DNA of 64,000 bases from Microbacterium sp. Root180. Lineage in GTDB: Bacteria > Actinomycetota > Actinomycetes > Actinomycetales > Microbacteriaceae. Position 1 is the first letter of the stretch; each line of letters opens with the position of its first letter. The stretch lies in the NCBI RefSeq assembly GCF_001428485.1, contig NZ_LMHS01000005.1, positions 1 through 64,000 of the forward strand. Reading direction: 5' to 3'. The translations under genes and the position numbers were made by a program. This document shows positions 44,684-54,523 of the stretch, in pieces. The notes under the pieces were generated by a model. The model had not been told where the DNA came from, ran no database searches, and worked only from the letters and a program-made list of their open reading frames with translations.

Positions 44684-44712
44684 TTGTTTTCGAAAACATC
44701 TCGCGCTACATT
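44684..44712 (+). promoter_or_regulatory. Promoter and LacI1 operator O2 of the GH42 operon
   Basis: TTGTTT (44684-44689) and TACATT (44707-44712) are 17 bp apart. The perfect 14-bp palindrome TGTTTTCGAAAACA (44685-44698), with the central CG typical of LacI-family operators, covers the -35 box. Confidence 0.7.
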
Positions 44713-44753
44713 CCACACACACACGTTCCGCCAGTGACAACGGAGTTGCCTCG

Positions 44754-46850
44754 ATGGACTCGTCTTCCGCCGCCTACCGCCCGACCGGCGTCCTCTTCGG
44801 CGCCGCCTACTACGCGGAGTACCACGTAGGCGAGCGTCTCGACCTCGATCTGGACCTCATGAAGGCGGCAGGGTTCACTGTCATTCGCGTCGGCGAGTCG
44901 GTGTGGTCGACATGGGAACCGCGCGACGGCGAGTTCGACCTGGAGTGGCTCCAGCCGGTCCTCGACGGTGCGCATGCTCGCGGCATCCGAGTGATTCTCG
45001 GCACCCCGACCTACGCGGTGCCCCCATGGCTGCAGGTCGCGCACCCCGAGATCGCCGCGGAGCGCAAGACAGGGCAGCGGGTTGCCTGGGGTGCCCGTCA
45101 GGAGATCGACTTCGCGCACCCGGTCTTCCGCGTCTACGCGGAGCGGGTCATTCGCGCGATTCTCGACCGCCATGCCCGCCACCCGGCGGTCATCGGGTTC
45201 CAGGTCGACAACGAGCCTGGGCTCGAACTGTTCCACAACGAGCACGTCTTCCAGGAGTTCCGGGATCGCCTGGAGCGGCAATACCTGGACGTGGAAGCGC
45301 TGAACGACGAGTGGGGCCTGACGTACTGGTCACACAGGCTCGATGACTGGACCGAGCTCTGGCGGCCCGATGGGAACTCCTTCCCCCAGTACGACCTCGC
45401 CTGGCGTCGCTTCCAGGCCAGCTTGACGACCGAGTTCATCGCCTGGCAGGCGGGTCTGGTGCGCGAATACCGGCGAGACGACCAGTTCGTGATGACCTGC
45501 CTGCAGTACCCCCGTCCTGCCGTCGACGACGAGAAGCTCAACGAGCGGCTGGACATCACAGCGGGAAACCCGTACTACGGAATGCAGGATCGCCTCGATG
45601 CAATGAAGGAAGTGCCCGCGCTCAGCTGGCCGACCACAGGCGTGGCGGGCCTGTTCCGACAGGCAGACCGGTTGTTCTCGTCTCAGCAGTCGCGGTTCCT
45701 CGTCACCGAGACGAACGCGCAGTCCATCGGCGGGTCCGACACGAACTTCCCGCCGTACCCCGGCCAGCTCGCCCAGTCCGCGTTCGCGCTGATCTCCCGC
45801 GGAGCGGCGATGATCGAGTACTGGCACTGGCACACCCTGCACTACGGAGCCGAAACCTACTGGGGCGGAGTTCTGCCGCACAGTCTCATTCCCGGTCGCA
45901 TCTACGAAGAACTCTCGCAGCTCGGTTCCTCGCTCGAGAAGATCGGCAACGCCCTGGATGGGTACGAGCCGGATGCCGACGTGGCCATCCTGTGGTCGAA
46001 CGACAGCAGATTCGCCCTGCAGTTCGCCCCGCCGTTCCGCCTCGCCGGCGAGGTCGACGACGCGGCCTATGAGCGCATCATCGACGCATTCCACCGGGGA
46101 GTCGTCGACTCCGGCCGTCAAGCGCGCATCCTCCACGTCGATCAGGCCCGCGGGATGGGTGCGGCGCAGCTGGCCGAGCGATTCCCGGTTCTCATCGCGG
46201 CAGGACTCTACATCTCGACGGACGACGACCTCGCGCTCCTCCGCGAGTACGCCGAGCACGGCGGTCATCTCGTCCTCGGGATCCGCACCGGCTACGCCGA
46301 TGACGAGGCACGCGCACGCATCGCCGTGTCGCCAGCGGGCCTGCACGAGGCAGCCGGAGTTCGCTACGACGAGTACTCCAACCTCGAGGCGAGGATCCCC
46401 GTCGTCGGCACCGATCGGCTGCAGACGGATGCCGCGGCCGCGGAACTGTGGATCGACGGTCTCATCGCGGAAGGCGCGGACGTGCTCGCCACCTATGAGC
46501 ACCCACGATTCGGCGACTTCCCGGCGGTGACGACTCATCGCTTCGGTTCCGGGCGCATCACGGTGGTGGGCACTGTGCCCTCGCCGGAGCTGGCCGCTCG
46601 CATCATCGAGTGGATCGTCCCCGCGGCGATCGCATCGGAACTGGTGGGTTCAGCATCCCTCCCCGTCACGGTGTCGTCGGGAGCCCTGCCCGACGGCGGC
46701 CGGGCCTGGTTCGTCTTCAACTGGGGATGGCCGCAACAAGAAGTGACACTTTCACGTCCCGTCACAGATCTGGTGACGGGTGGCCCGCTCGAGGCGGGTA
46801 CCGCACTCTCACTCGAGGGATGGTCGACGCGAGCATTCGTCAGCCGGTGA
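44754..46850 (+). CDS. GH42 beta-galactosidase
   Basis: A 698-residue GH42 enzyme: barrel with acid/base E154 in VDNEPG and nucleophile E319 in VTETNAQ, a trimerisation domain (about 400-600) and a small C-terminal beta domain. No signal peptide. The ATG at 44754 follows GGAG by 11 nt. GH42 enzymes from soil actinobacteria favour beta-1,4/1,6-galactobiose and other plant galacto-oligosaccharides. It is first in an operon with a sugar importer and GH35. Confidence 0.94.
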   Translation: MDSSSAAYRPTGVLFGAAYYAEYHVGERLDLDLDLMKAAGFTVIRVGESVWSTWEPRDGEFDLEWLQPVLDGAHARGIRVILGTPTYAVPPWLQVAHPEIAAERKTGQRVAWGARQEIDFAHPVFRVYAERVIRAILDRHARHPAVIGFQVDNEPGLELFHNEHVFQEFRDRLERQYLDVEALNDEWGLTYWSHRLDDWTELWRPDGNSFPQYDLAWRRFQASLTTEFIAWQAGLVREYRRDDQFVMTCLQYPRPAVDDEKLNERLDITAGNPYYGMQDRLDAMKEVPALSWPTTGVAGLFRQADRLFSSQQSRFLVTETNAQSIGGSDTNFPPYPGQLAQSAFALISRGAAMIEYWHWHTLHYGAETYWGGVLPHSLIPGRIYEELSQLGSSLEKIGNALDGYEPDADVAILWSNDSRFALQFAPPFRLAGEVDDAAYERIIDAFHRGVVDSGRQARILHVDQARGMGAAQLAERFPVLIAAGLYISTDDDLALLREYAEHGGHLVLGIRTGYADDEARARIAVSPAGLHEAAGVRYDEYSNLEARIPVVGTDRLQTDAAAAELWIDGLIAEGADVLATYEHPRFGDFPAVTTHRFGSGRITVVGTVPSPELAARIIEWIVPAAIASELVGSASLPVTVSSGALPDGGRAWFVFNWGWPQQEVTLSRPVTDLVTGGPLEAGTALSLEGWSTRAFVSR

Positions 46851-46896
46851 GACTCCGGGATCACGAGATCCGACACCCAAACAAGAAAGAGCAACC

Positions 46897-48249
46897 ATGA
46901 ACAAGGCACCAAGAACAGCGATGGCGCTGCTGGGAGGCATTGCGGTCACAGGTCTGGTCCTCGCCGGCTGCAGCGGCGGCGGGGGCGACACCACCCCGAG
47001 CGCCACGGGCATCAGCCAGGCCGACATCGACGAGGCGATGACCACCCCGACCGAGCTGACCTTCTGGACGTGGGTTCCCGACATCCAGAATCAGGTCGAT
47101 CTCTTCGAGGCGAAGTACCCCGCCATCACGGTCAAGGTCGAGAACGTGGGCCAGGGCCTCGCGCACTACCAGAAGCTGCGCACCGCCATCGAAGCGGGTG
47201 AAGGCGCACCCGATGTCGCACAGATCGAGTACCCGTACATCCCCTCGTTCGTGCTGACCGAGTCGCTGCTCGACCTCGCGCCCTACGGCGCCGATGACCT
47301 CGCGGACGACTACGTGGGCTGGTCGTGGGACCAGGTGTCGCCCGCCGATGAGGTGTGGGCCATTCCGCAGGACGTCGGACCGATGGGCAACCTGTATCGC
47401 GAGGACATCCTGGCCGCGGCGGGGATCACCGAACCCCCCGCCACATACGACGACTACGCTGCGGCGGCGAAGGCGGTGAAGGAGAAGACCGGTTCGTACA
47501 TCTCGAACGTCGCCCCGACGTCAGCTGCCCAGATGGAGGGCTTCTTCTGGCAGGCCGGAGTCAAGCCGTTCTCGTACGACGGCAAGGAGACAGTGAGCAT
47601 CAATGTCAACAGCGATCGGGCCAAGGAGGTGGCGAACTATTGGGCCGGGCTGATCCAGGACGACCTCATCTCCACAGATCCCGACTTCACGGACGAGTGG
47701 TTCCAGAAGTTCGCGAACGGCACGTACGCCGGGTGGCTCACGGCCGCCTGGGCGCCGGTCTTCCTGTCGGGCACAGCGGGGGAGACCTCTGGGCTGTGGC
47801 GCGCGGCGCCGCTGCCGCAGTGGGAGGCCGGTACCGAGGTGTCGGGCAACTTCGGCGGCTCCTCGGATGCGGTCCTCGCTGACACCGAGAACCCCATCGC
47901 CGCCTACGAGCTTGCGAAGTTCGTCAACAACGACCCCGAGTCCGCGTTGAGGTTGGCGACGGAGCAGTTCCTCTTCCCCCCGCAGGTCTCCGTGCTCGAG
48001 GACCCGGCGTTCATCGATCAGGAGTCGGAGTTCTACGGGGGACAGAAGGTGAACGCGTTGTTCGCTGAGATCTCGACGACAGTCGACCCTGATTTCCAGT
48101 GGCTGCCGTTCATGGACTACGTGGACTCCGCCTACGCGGAGACGGTTGGTACGGTCATCGCCGAGAAGGGCGACATCGCTGCCGCCCTCGATGCGTGGCA
48201 GGAGCAGATCGTCTCCTACGCGGAGGACCAGGGCTTCACCGTGGAGTAA
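46897..48249 (+). CDS. Sugar ABC transporter substrate-binding lipoprotein
   Basis: A 450-residue family 1 binding protein with lipobox LAGC at about residue 24 and Gly/Ser tether, then ELTFWTWVPDIQNQVDLFE. WAIPQDVGPMGNLYR and GNFGGSSDAVL are typical cleft regions. A frame extends upstream into the GH42 end but AAAGAG spacing and the signal peptide fix the ATG at 46897. A strong hairpin separates it from its permease genes. Galacto-oligosaccharides are the likely cargo from context. Confidence 0.93.
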   Translation: MNKAPRTAMALLGGIAVTGLVLAGCSGGGGDTTPSATGISQADIDEAMTTPTELTFWTWVPDIQNQVDLFEAKYPAITVKVENVGQGLAHYQKLRTAIEAGEGAPDVAQIEYPYIPSFVLTESLLDLAPYGADDLADDYVGWSWDQVSPADEVWAIPQDVGPMGNLYREDILAAAGITEPPATYDDYAAAAKAVKEKTGSYISNVAPTSAAQMEGFFWQAGVKPFSYDGKETVSINVNSDRAKEVANYWAGLIQDDLISTDPDFTDEWFQKFANGTYAGWLTAAWAPVFLSGTAGETSGLWRAAPLPQWEAGTEVSGNFGGSSDAVLADTENPIAAYELAKFVNNDPESALRLATEQFLFPPQVSVLEDPAFIDQESEFYGGQKVNALFAEISTTVDPDFQWLPFMDYVDSAYAETVGTVIAEKGDIAAALDAWQEQIVSYAEDQGFTVE

Positions 48250-48258
48250 ACCAGGACT

Positions 48259-48287
48259 GGGCGCCCGTCGCAGCGCGGCGGGCGCCC
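48259..48287 (+). other. Intercistronic hairpin after the binding-protein gene
   Basis: GGGCGCCCG (48259-48267) pairs perfectly with CGGGCGCCC (48279-48287); three more pairs, one G-U, extend inward to a 5-nt loop. No U-tract follows. It lies between binding-protein and permease genes like those at 23230 and 62505. Confidence 0.7.
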
Positions 48288-48325
48288 CACAACCGGATCC
48301 AGATCGATTCTTCGAGGGAGTCACC

Positions 48326-49285
48326 GTGTCGGATGCATCGAGGCTCACGGTCGCGCGCACCACCGGGAAGTCCGCAGTGACGCGGCGCACCAGTCCGACA
48401 AAGCGGAAGCAGTACCTGGCGGCGTACCTCTTCCTCGTCCCGTTCTTCGTCGTGTTCATCACGATGCTCGTCATCCCGCTCGTCTACGCCGGCTATCTGA
48501 GCCTCTTCGAGAGCAAGCTCATCGGCGGCGAGGTCTTCGCCGGCCTCGACAACTACGCCCGCGCGCTGACCGACCCGGAGTTCCTCGGCGGCCTGGGCCG
48601 GGTGGGGCTGTTCTTCATCGTCCAAGTGCCGATCATGCTCGGCCTCGCGCTCTTCTTCGCCCTGGCGCTCGACACCATGCGGGCCAGGGGATCGAAGGGC
48701 ATCCGACTGCTGATCTTCATGCCGTACGCCGTGCCCGCGGTCGTCGCCACGCTGATGTGGGGCTACCTCTACGGCCCGGACTTCGGCCCGATCGCCCAGA
48801 TCGCACGGGCGGTCGGCCTCGGCACACCGGACTTCCTGTCGCCCGGAAACATCCTCTTCTCGATGATGAACATCGTCACGTGGGAGTTCATCGGCTACAA
48901 CATGATCATCATGTATGCGGCCCTCCGTGCCATTCCCGGAGAACTGTACGAGGCGGCCGAAATCGACGGCGCCGGCGAGTTCCGCCTGGCGTGGAGTATC
49001 AAGATCCCCGCCATCCGCCCCGCGATCATGCTCACCGTGATCTTCTCGATCATCGGCTCGTTCCAGTTGTTCGCCGAACCGAGCCTCCTGAACACGATCG
49101 CACCGACCGTGATCACGAACTCCTTCACTCCGAACTACTACGCGTACAACCTCGCGTTCGTCAACCAGGAGCTCAACTACGCGGCCGCTGTCGCGTTCCT
49201 GCTCGGACTCGTGATCGCGGTGATCTCGTACTTCGTCCAACTCGGTTCCGAACGCAGCGCGCGCCGCGAGCGGAAGGGGGCGTGA
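48326..49285 (+). CDS. Sugar ABC transporter permease (MalF-like)
   Basis: A 319-residue permease starting with GTG after AGGGAG. The EAA loop is ELYEAAEIDGAGEFRLAWSIKIP. The N-terminal 35 residues are basic and Thr-rich. Its stop shares one base with the next gene's ATG. Works with the binding protein at 46897 and the permease at 49285; the ATPase is not encoded nearby. Confidence 0.92.
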   Translation: MSDASRLTVARTTGKSAVTRRTSPTKRKQYLAAYLFLVPFFVVFITMLVIPLVYAGYLSLFESKLIGGEVFAGLDNYARALTDPEFLGGLGRVGLFFIVQVPIMLGLALFFALALDTMRARGSKGIRLLIFMPYAVPAVVATLMWGYLYGPDFGPIAQIARAVGLGTPDFLSPGNILFSMMNIVTWEFIGYNMIIMYAALRAIPGELYEAAEIDGAGEFRLAWSIKIPAIRPAIMLTVIFSIIGSFQLFAEPSLLNTIAPTVITNSFTPNYYAYNLAFVNQELNYAAAVAFLLGLVIAVISYFVQLGSERSARRERKGA

Positions 49286-50211
49286 TGACAGTCACCGAGA
49301 CCCGGGCTCTCGTCGCTCCCGGAACGCCCCGTCATCGTCGCGGCGGAAGCCGGCACTACGACCCAGCGCGTCGGCGCAGCATCCTGCTCACCGTGCTGCT
49401 GTGGCTCTGCGTGTTGTACTTCATCGTTCCGCTGTGGTGGCTGTTCGTGTCCTCGACCAAGGACAACTCCGCTCTGTTCTCGACGTTCGGGCTGTGGTTC
49501 GCTCCGGAGCTCTCGCTCTGGGACAACCTGCAGACGCTGTTCACCATCCGCGGCGGCCTCTACACCCGGTGGCTCCTGAATACGGTCGTCTATTCCGTGA
49601 CGGCCGCCTTCGGCGCCACCGTCCTCTCGGCCATGGCCGGCTACGCGTTCGCGAAGTACGACTTTCCGGGCAAGAAGGTGCTGTTCAGCGCGACCCTGGG
49701 CGCCGTCATGATCCCGCTCACCGCTCTGGCGTTGCCGACCTATCTGCTGTTCTCACAGGCCGGTCTCACCGACACCCCCTGGGCGGTGATCATTCCCTCC
49801 CTCGTCAGCCCGTTCGGGGTGTACCTCATGCGCGTCTACGCTGCGGACGCCATCCCCGACACTCTCATCGAGGCGGCGCGTGTCGACGGAGCAGGGGAGT
49901 TCCGCATCTTCTGGCAGGTGGGTCTGCGCATGCTCGGGCCTGGACTGGTGACGGTCTTTCTCTTCTCGCTCGTCGCGACGTGGAACAACTACTTCCTGCC
50001 CCTCATCATGCTCAACACATCGGAGCTCTACCCGATCACCGTCGGTCTCGCGCAGTTGCAGGCCGCTGCCACGGCCGGCGGTGGAACCCAGGCGCTGTTC
50101 TCCACGGTCATCACCGGGTCGTTCGTCGCCATCGTCCCGCTGATCGTCGCCTTCCTCTTCCTTCAGCGCTACTGGCAGTCCGGGTTGGCGACCGGCAGCG
50201 TGAAGGGCTGA
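49285..50211 (+). CDS. Sugar ABC transporter permease (MalG-like)
   Basis: A 308-residue permease with EAA loop TLIEAARVDGAGEFRIFWQVGL and the C-terminal GLATGSVKG ending. The ATG overlaps the preceding stop (TGATG) and has GAAGGGGG upstream. Its stop is 1 bp from the GH35 start, so GH35 is co-translated. Confidence 0.92.
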   Translation: MTVTETRALVAPGTPRHRRGGSRHYDPARRRSILLTVLLWLCVLYFIVPLWWLFVSSTKDNSALFSTFGLWFAPELSLWDNLQTLFTIRGGLYTRWLLNTVVYSVTAAFGATVLSAMAGYAFAKYDFPGKKVLFSATLGAVMIPLTALALPTYLLFSQAGLTDTPWAVIIPSLVSPFGVYLMRVYAADAIPDTLIEAARVDGAGEFRIFWQVGLRMLGPGLVTVFLFSLVATWNNYFLPLIMLNTSELYPITVGLAQLQAAATAGGGTQALFSTVITGSFVAIVPLIVAFLFLQRYWQSGLATGSVKG

Positions 50212-50212
50212 T

Positions 50213-52006
50213 ATGCGCGGCGTTGACGACGCATCGGCGAACGGCCGATCCTTCACCATCGGGGACACCGACTTCCTGCTGGATGGAGAGCCGTTCCGCG
50301 TACTGTCCGGCGCCATCCACTACTTCCGCGTTCATCCTGACCAGTGGGCGGACCGCATCCGCAAGGCGCGCCTCATGGGGCTCAACTCGATCGAGACCTA
50401 CGTGGCGTGGAACGCACACGAGCCGATCCGGGGCGAGTGGGATGCCTCGGGTTGGAACGACCTCGGCGCGTTCCTCGATGCCGTCGCCGAAGAGGGGCTG
50501 TATGCGATCGTGCGGCCGGGTCCGTACATCTGCGCGGAGTGGGCGAACGGCGGACTGCCCGTCTGGCTGACCGCCGACGACGGGATCCGCCTGCGAAGCT
50601 CTGAGCGCGGCTATCTTGCCGAGGCGTCCCGCTTTCTCCGGCGCGTCTACGAGATCGTCGGCCCACGCCAGATCCATCGGGGCGGGAACGTCGTCCTCGT
50701 GCAGATCGAGAACGAGTACGGAGCCTACGGCGCCGACAAGGACTATCTCGAGGCACTGGTCGCGGTCACCCGCGACGCCGGGATCACCGTCCCGCTGACG
50801 ACCGTCGATCAACCGCAGCCGCAGATGCTCCGTGACGGCAGCGTGCCCGGCGTCCACCTCACCGGCTCGTTCGGGTCCCGTGCATCCGAGAGGCTGGCCA
50901 CTCTCCGCGAGTTCCAGCCGACCGGGCCCCTGATGTGCATGGAGTTCTGGGACGGATGGTTCGACCGGTGGGGCGGCCACCACCACACGACCGATCCCGC
51001 CGAGGCTGCCGCGGAGCTCGAGTCGATGCTCGCCGCCGGTGCATCCGTCAACTTCTACATGTTCCATGGTGGGACCAACTTCGGACTGACGAACGGCGCC
51101 AACGACAATGGTCGCTACCACCCCATCGTCACGTCCTACGACTACGACGGGCCGCTGGATGAAGCCGGCAGCCCGACCGCGAAGTACTTCGCCTTCCGTG
51201 AGGTCATCGCTCGGTATGCGAGCGTGCCTGACGAGCTGCCTGCGACAGGGTCTCCCTCACCGCAGGTCACCGTCGAGCTGCACCCCGCAGGAGATTGGAT
51301 GCCTGTCGCCGGGGAATCCGGCACCCGGTCCGATTCGCCGCCGACCTTCGACGAGCTGGGGTTCGATGGTGCGTTGGTCAGGTACGAGGTCGACCTGCCG
51401 GAGATGACATCGCCTCAGCTGCTCGAATTCGGTGAGGTGCGTGATCTCGCGTGGGTGCGCGTAGACGACGGGCCCCCGCAGCGGCTGAGCCGACGCAGCA
51501 ATGATCGGGCGGTCGCCGTTGCCCCGGGTCGCCTTCTGACGGTGCTCGTCGAGGATCAGGGTCGGGTCAACTACGCGAGCCACATCGGCGAGCCGAAGGG
51601 ACTGATCGGATCGGTGCATCTGGGTGGGCAGCCGCTGCAGGGGTGGCGGGCCACCACGATCGATGTCGAGTCGATGGCCCGCCAGGTCCAGGTCGACGAC
51701 TGCCGGACGGCGGATGAGGCAACGCAGAGCCCCGTGGTCGGCCCGGTCGCGTTGAGCGGCGGTTTCGTGCTCGAGGAGCGGTCGGACCTGTTTCTGGACA
51801 CCACAGGCTGGGCGAAGGGGTTCGCGTTCGTGAACGGATTCCACCTCGGGCGGTATTGGTCGGAGGGACCGCAGCGAACGCTCTACGTCCCCGCTCCCGT
51901 CACCCGTGCGGGCTCGAATCACCTCGTCATCCTCGAACTCGAACATGTCGCTGCGGCGACGGCCCACTTCCGTCACTCCCCGCTGCTGGGTTACCGGGAC
52001 GAGTGA
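50213..52006 (+). CDS. GH35 beta-galactosidase
   Basis: A 597-residue GH35 enzyme: SGAIHYFRVHPDQW and RPGPYICAEWANGGLP barrel motifs, acid/base E168 in IENEYGAY, nucleophile E244 in MEFWDGWFD, and two C-terminal jelly-roll-like regions. There is no signal peptide, so it acts on imported galactosides. Having GH35 and GH42 in one operon suggests two different galactosidic linkages in the imported substrate. Confidence 0.94.
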   Translation: MRGVDDASANGRSFTIGDTDFLLDGEPFRVLSGAIHYFRVHPDQWADRIRKARLMGLNSIETYVAWNAHEPIRGEWDASGWNDLGAFLDAVAEEGLYAIVRPGPYICAEWANGGLPVWLTADDGIRLRSSERGYLAEASRFLRRVYEIVGPRQIHRGGNVVLVQIENEYGAYGADKDYLEALVAVTRDAGITVPLTTVDQPQPQMLRDGSVPGVHLTGSFGSRASERLATLREFQPTGPLMCMEFWDGWFDRWGGHHHTTDPAEAAAELESMLAAGASVNFYMFHGGTNFGLTNGANDNGRYHPIVTSYDYDGPLDEAGSPTAKYFAFREVIARYASVPDELPATGSPSPQVTVELHPAGDWMPVAGESGTRSDSPPTFDELGFDGALVRYEVDLPEMTSPQLLEFGEVRDLAWVRVDDGPPQRLSRRSNDRAVAVAPGRLLTVLVEDQGRVNYASHIGEPKGLIGSVHLGGQPLQGWRATTIDVESMARQVQVDDCRTADEATQSPVVGPVALSGGFVLEERSDLFLDTTGWAKGFAFVNGFHLGRYWSEGPQRTLYVPAPVTRAGSNHLVILELEHVAAATAHFRHSPLLGYRDE

Positions 52007-52086
52007 GCGGCGGTGCGGTCGCTCCATGATCCGGGCCGAGCGAGGCGGCATCCGTTCCTCTCCCGCGCTCACGAATGAAGGACGAT

Positions 52087-53250
52087 ATGAAGATCACCGG
52101 CTACCGATGTCTCCGCACATTTCGCGATTGGGGGCGGCCCATCGGGGACGTCAACGGCTTCTTGAAGAACGGCGTCACGGACGTGCCGATCGTCATCCTC
52201 GAGACCGACGAGGGGATCGAGGGGATCGGCATGGGATCGGACCAGAATCTCGACCAGCTGTTCCCCGCCTTGGAGGGCGAGGATCCGCGCGCGGTGGCAG
52301 CGCTGTACGACCGCATGCTCGCTCGCGTGTTCAAGGCAGGCCACAACGGGGCGACCTTCGGGGCGATCGGCGCTCTGGACATGGCGCTCTGGGATCTCAA
52401 GGCCAAGATCGCCGGAGAGCCGCTGTGGCGCCTGCTCGGTGCCCGAGATCGATTCGTCGAGGGATATGCCTCGGGTCTGGATATCGCGCTGGACGACGAA
52501 CAGCTCGCCGAGTTCTACTCCGTCATGGCGGACCGCGGCTTCACGAGCGGCAAACTCAAGGGCGGCCTCGACCTCGATGCCGACCTGCGGCGATTGCGGA
52601 TCGTCCGTGACGCCTTGAAGCGCAATACCCCGAAACCTGCGCTCATGCTCGATGCGAACGAGTCATGGAACCTCAAACAGGCGGTCCGCTATGTGTCTGA
52701 CATCGAGCGCGAGATGGACCTCACGTGGATCGAGGAGCCGCTGCGCCGGTGGGATGCCCCAGGGCATGCGCGGCTGTCCAACTCCATCAGAGCCGCCGTC
52801 GCCACAGGCGAGAACCTCTCGGGGCTCGAGCAGTTTCGCCCGCTCCTCGACGCGAACGGCGTCGACGTCGTACAGGTCGGATGCACGTGGGGGGTTACTC
52901 ACTTCCTTCGCGTCGCGGCCGTCGCGCACTCGCGCGACCTCCCGATCAGTCCGGTCGGACTCACGACGAATCAAGCCGTCGCGCATGCCGCGGCATCCGC
53001 TCCGAATCATCTCTCGATCGAAGTGCAGGATCTCGGCTCCCCGTTCGGACTCACGATCGATCAGGAGATCGTCGACGGCGGCATCGTGCTCGGCGACACT
53101 CCGGGGCACGGAGTATCCGTAGACGAAGGGGCGATCGAGCGGAATCAGACGTCCGCGAGCTGGCTCCTTGCTGAGGGGCCGCACGTCCGCCCCGCACGCG
53201 CCGGCCTTCGCCTGGTCACCGGAGTGGACCGACGCGAAGAGGTCCGGTGA
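52087..53250 (+). CDS. Enolase-superfamily protein (mandelate racemase/muconate lactonizing group), atypical active site
   Basis: A 387-residue barrel with N-terminal capping domain. The KxK base pair is K156/K158 (GKLKGG); metal ligands are D189 (LDANES) and Glu in IEEP and TGENL. Where mandelate-racemase-type enzymes have a catalytic His (S-x-H), this protein reads ISPVG, so the His is Val. GAAGGA five nt upstream favours the ATG at 52087 over the one at 52075. Coming last in a galactosidase operon it may act on a galactonate-like acid sugar, but the missing His means reaction type cannot be assumed. Confidence 0.85.
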   Translation: MKITGYRCLRTFRDWGRPIGDVNGFLKNGVTDVPIVILETDEGIEGIGMGSDQNLDQLFPALEGEDPRAVAALYDRMLARVFKAGHNGATFGAIGALDMALWDLKAKIAGEPLWRLLGARDRFVEGYASGLDIALDDEQLAEFYSVMADRGFTSGKLKGGLDLDADLRRLRIVRDALKRNTPKPALMLDANESWNLKQAVRYVSDIEREMDLTWIEEPLRRWDAPGHARLSNSIRAAVATGENLSGLEQFRPLLDANGVDVVQVGCTWGVTHFLRVAAVAHSRDLPISPVGLTTNQAVAHAAASAPNHLSIEVQDLGSPFGLTIDQEIVDGGIVLGDTPGHGVSVDEGAIERNQTSASWLLAEGPHVRPARAGLRLVTGVDRREEVR

Positions 53251-53316
53251 TGGTGACGCGGAGGTGCCCCGACTGCACGGATGCTCCGTCACGCGCCGTC
53301 GTGCGGAGAACAGAAC

Positions 53317-54342
53317 CTATCGGATCTTGATCTCGGTGCCCTGCCCGACGTCGATGTAGACGCCCACGACTCCCGGGAGCACGCCGGCGAGCGATGTGCG
53401 CAGCGCCTCGATGGAAGGTGTCGAGCCGTCTTCGGTCGTGATCTCGACCGTCGCATTCGCTCCCGACCAGTCGACGCCGTACACCCGCGCGCCGGCCTCG
53501 TCGGCGAGCCAGTCGGTCGTGGCCTGCTGAATCGTCACCGACCAGCGTGCGAGCGCGATCGACACGACGGAGTTGACGGCGAGCGGAATGGCGATGACGA
53601 CCATCAACGCGCTGACGATCAGGTACGCGCGGCGGCGGTTGGCGACCCGTGACGAACCTGGCTCGCGGGCGTAGCCGGCGAGGGTGAAGACGATGCTGCC
53701 GGCGATGACGAGCGCGACCACATTCGAGAGGAACAGCCACAGCGCGCCGGCCGCGTCGGCCCACAGCCCCTGACCTGCGCACACGCCGACAACGCCCAGC
53801 GGGGGAACGAGCGAGATCGCGATGGCCACCCCGGGAAGGACGGCGCTGAGGTCCTTGCGGCACATGGCGAATCCGCCCGCGAATCCTGTGGCGAGTGCGG
53901 CGACGAGGTCCATGAAGCTCGGCGACGTGCGCCCGAGCACCTGCGAGTTGCTCTCCAGGCTCTGCGGTGTGGCCACGAACATCGAGAAGAACAAGCCGAG
54001 AACGATGACGATCGCCACGCCTCCGAGGACCCAGAGGATCGATCGCACCACCAGGCTCAGATGACCGGTGACGATGCCGAGGCCGATCGCGAGGATCGGT
54101 GTTCCCAGTGGCGCGATGATCATGGCGCCGATGACCGTCGCCGTGGAGTCCGTCAGGACGCCCGCGATCGCCACGATGCCGGCGAGCGTGAGCATGATGA
54201 GGAAGCCGCTGCGTTTTCCCACCCGGTCGCCGGAGCCGAGATCGAGCGCCTCGGTCACGTCGGCAGCGGTTTGACGCTGACTCGGCGGGACCAGAGTCCC
54301 GAGGATTCCTGAAACAGTCGCCATGCGCATATCTTGGCCCAC
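53317..54342 (-). CDS. DUF389 family membrane protein
   Basis: A 341-residue protein with six or more helices and the DUF389 hallmark TATVIGAMIIAPLGTPILAIGLG (residues 68 onward; also VLPGVAIAISLVPPLG), then a C-terminal soluble part of about 80 residues. The family's function is unknown. Three in-frame ATGs occur in the first eight codons, so the exact start is uncertain. It is divergent from a Ser/Thr kinase gene and convergent with the enolase-superfamily gene. Confidence 0.88.
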   Translation of the reverse strand: MGQDMRMATVSGILGTLVPPSQRQTAADVTEALDLGSGDRVGKRSGFLIMLTLAGIVAIAGVLTDSTATVIGAMIIAPLGTPILAIGLGIVTGHLSLVVRSILWVLGGVAIVIVLGLFFSMFVATPQSLESNSQVLGRTSPSFMDLVAALATGFAGGFAMCRKDLSAVLPGVAIAISLVPPLGVVGVCAGQGLWADAAGALWLFLSNVVALVIAGSIVFTLAGYAREPGSSRVANRRRAYLIVSALMVVIAIPLAVNSVVSIALARWSVTIQQATTDWLADEAGARVYGVDWSGANATVEITTEDGSTPSIEALRTSLAGVLPGVVGVYIDVGQGTEIKIR

Positions 54343-54523
54343 TCACGCCGCGAACGGCATCGCTGCCGGATGCTCATCCCGAGACCGACCGACCGGGCTG
54401 CGCGCGCCGATTGCCGGAGTGCTCCCGGGTCCGCTGTCAACCCGGCATTTCGCCGCGCCCTCGGCGTGTACTTTTGCGGCAGTCGGCGCCAATGCTGCTG
54501 CAGAGCGGGGGGAGGACTTCAGC

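Noticed and set aside
53251..53316. GTGACGCGGAG with downstream CTCCGTCAC as a terminator between convergent genes
   Set aside because: The arms do not match without a two-base gap and no U-tract follows.
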